A stretch of DNA of 8,136 nt, taken from positions 1 through 8,136 of the forward strand of contig JAUXGG010000054.1 in NCBI GenBank assembly GCA_030622265.1. The letters run 5' to 3'. Positions 7,672 through 8,136 of this stretch are shown here, in pieces. The notes under the pieces were generated by a model. It saw nothing but the letters and a program-made list of their open reading frames with translations. It did no database searches and was not told the DNA's origin. Numbering within the stretch: position 1 is the stretch's first letter; every line of letters begins with the position of its first letter. Both the position numbers and the translations under genes were made by a program. The DNA comes from Candidatus Eiseniibacteriota bacterium (GTDB lineage: Bacteria; Arandabacterota; Arandabacteria; Arandabacterales; Arandabacteraceae).

Positions 7672-7677
7672 ATTCTA
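7672..7677 (-). promoter_or_regulatory. Possible -10 element for the kinase gene
   Basis: TAGAAT on the minus strand matches five of six positions of TATAAT and would give a leader of roughly 20 nt before ATG 7646. No good -35 sits at 16-18 nt; a TTGCTG is 22 nt away. It is only a candidate, and a non-housekeeping sigma factor might be used. Confidence 0.22.
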
Positions 7678-7724
7678 TCACAATCCTTTCATGCATATAC
7701 AGCAAATGTTGAGTTTCGCTCCAT

Positions 7725-7753
7725 TTGAACTACACCCCAGGATGTGGTAAAGT
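7725..7753 (+). promoter_or_regulatory. Possible promoter for the GH57-like gene
   Basis: TTGAAC (7725-7730) and TAAAGT (7748-7753) are spaced by 17 nt, each matching four of six consensus bases. Transcription would begin near 7760 and give a leader of about 100 nt, which contains the hairpins noted at 7773-7840. Confidence 0.28.
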
Positions 7754-7772
7754 TAGAAAGGAGAGGAATAGA

Positions 7773-7840
7773 GCAAAACCAGTAAACATCGGTATTCCGG
7801 AGGCTTTGCGGTACGGCAACCCCTCATGTCGGAGACGCAC
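7773..7840 (+). promoter_or_regulatory. Foldable 5' leader of the GH57-like gene
   Basis: Two mutually exclusive folds are visible in the plus-strand RNA. In fold A, GCAAA 7773-7777 pairs with TTTGC 7805-7809 and encloses a small TCGG-TATT-CCGG hairpin. In fold B, GAGG 7800-7803 pairs with CCTC 7822-7825 and TTGC 7806-7809 with GCAA 7816-7819, separated by a symmetric 2x2 internal loop. Both use TTTGC, as expected of a switching leader. I cannot match it to a known riboswitch; the pairing is short and may be chance. Confidence 0.25.
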
Positions 7841-7860
7841 CTACAAGCAAGAGGGAAGAA

Positions 7861-8136
7861 ATGCGGGATATTTCAAACAAGTTGATGAAATTGACACGAA
7901 CCAATATCTGGATCAGCGGCCCCGGGCGGATCAGACTCACGTGCATCCTGACCGTCTGCATCCTTACTATGACTCTCCCGGCAACGGTGACGGGCCCTAT
8001 GGCCGCCCCTGTTCACACTACCTACCTCTGGCATATGCACCAGCCGATTTACTGGCCTGACCAGAGCACCTGGTCTCCGTCGCGCTACGAGATGGCTTAT
8101 GAGACCATCACGCTCGGGCACAGTGAGAATGATGTC
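7861..8136 (+). CDS. Exported GH57-like glycoside hydrolase, N-terminal fragment
   Basis: The frame is open from ATG 7861 to the end of the window (92 codons) and the protein continues beyond it. Residues 1-25 are basic (KLMKLTR, GRIR), 26-45 are hydrophobic (LTCILTVCILTMTLPATVTG), and an A-A pair at 48-49 precedes PVHTTYLWHMHQPIYWPD. That is a signal peptide, unusually long in its basic part, followed by the WHMHQP motif on the first strand of GH57-type (alpha-amylase or glucanotransferase-like) barrels. GH57 enzymes act on alpha-glucans through retaining catalysis; the catalytic Glu and Asp lie further in and cannot be checked. Signal-bearing members of this group are less familiar than cytosolic ones. 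AGAGG ends 6 nt before the ATG, and no upstream in-frame start exists nearby. The gene diverges from the kinase across 214 bp. The export call is firmer than the exact substrate. Confidence 0.75.
   Translation, partial: MRDISNKLMKLTRTNIWISGPGRIRLTCILTVCILTMTLPATVTGPMAAPVHTTYLWHMHQPIYWPDQSTWSPSRYEMAYETITLGHSENDV

Noticed and set aside
6801..7712. 303-codon plus-strand open frame
   Set aside because: It is antisense to the kinase domain, with no recognisable motif and no ribosome site at its start.
7771..7840. c-di-GMP-I (GEMM) or SAM riboswitch
   Set aside because: Only short fragments resemble these; the order, strand and required helices do not match either class.
7725..8060. 111-codon plus-strand open frame
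   Set aside because: It overlaps the GH57-like gene in another frame; the signal peptide and WHMHQP motif belong to the frame starting at 7861.

Overview
The window comes from a GC-rich bacterium. Five genes on the minus strand are flanked by two genes that run off the ends on the plus strand. The gene set (a TPR-bearing Hanks-type kinase, a GAF-SpoIIE phosphatase, a stand-alone EF-G and a secreted GH57-like enzyme) suggests an environmental Gram-negative-type lineage, such as the deltaproteobacterial or FCB-allied candidate phyla. That placement is inference; no marker here fixes the taxon.

Left edge (1-270): the last 46 codons of an MscS-type mechanosensitive channel, then two fused palindromes of a REP-like '(A)GGGGACAG' repeat. 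The repeat lies between two convergent genes.

Minus-strand block (268-7646), read right to left in transcription order: (i) a 916-residue membrane Ser/Thr kinase with an N-terminal zinc ribbon, a TolB-like segment and about nine TPRs; (ii) a 160-residue unrecognised beta-rich protein behind a near-perfect Shine-Dalgarno, followed by a small terminator-like hairpin; (iii) a GAF-SpoIIE/RsbU-type PP2C phosphatase; (iv) elongation factor G, away from any str operon; (v) a GNAT acetyltransferase remnant that starts 4 nt after the fusA stop. The GNAT has lost its acetyl-CoA-binding core through two internal deletions, and its true C-terminus is still readable in another frame.

Right edge (7647-8136): a 214-bp divergent intergenic region with possible promoters and a foldable leader, then the start of an exported GH57-like glycosidase.

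Functionally, a kinase, a phosphatase and EF-G share one strand and lie in succession. EF-G is an established substrate of a Hanks-type kinase and a PP2C-type phosphatase in Bacillus subtilis, so local phospho-control of translation is a testable idea, but the sequence does not prove it. No gap exceeds 300 bases. I saw no tRNA, rRNA, CRISPR array or intact transposase.
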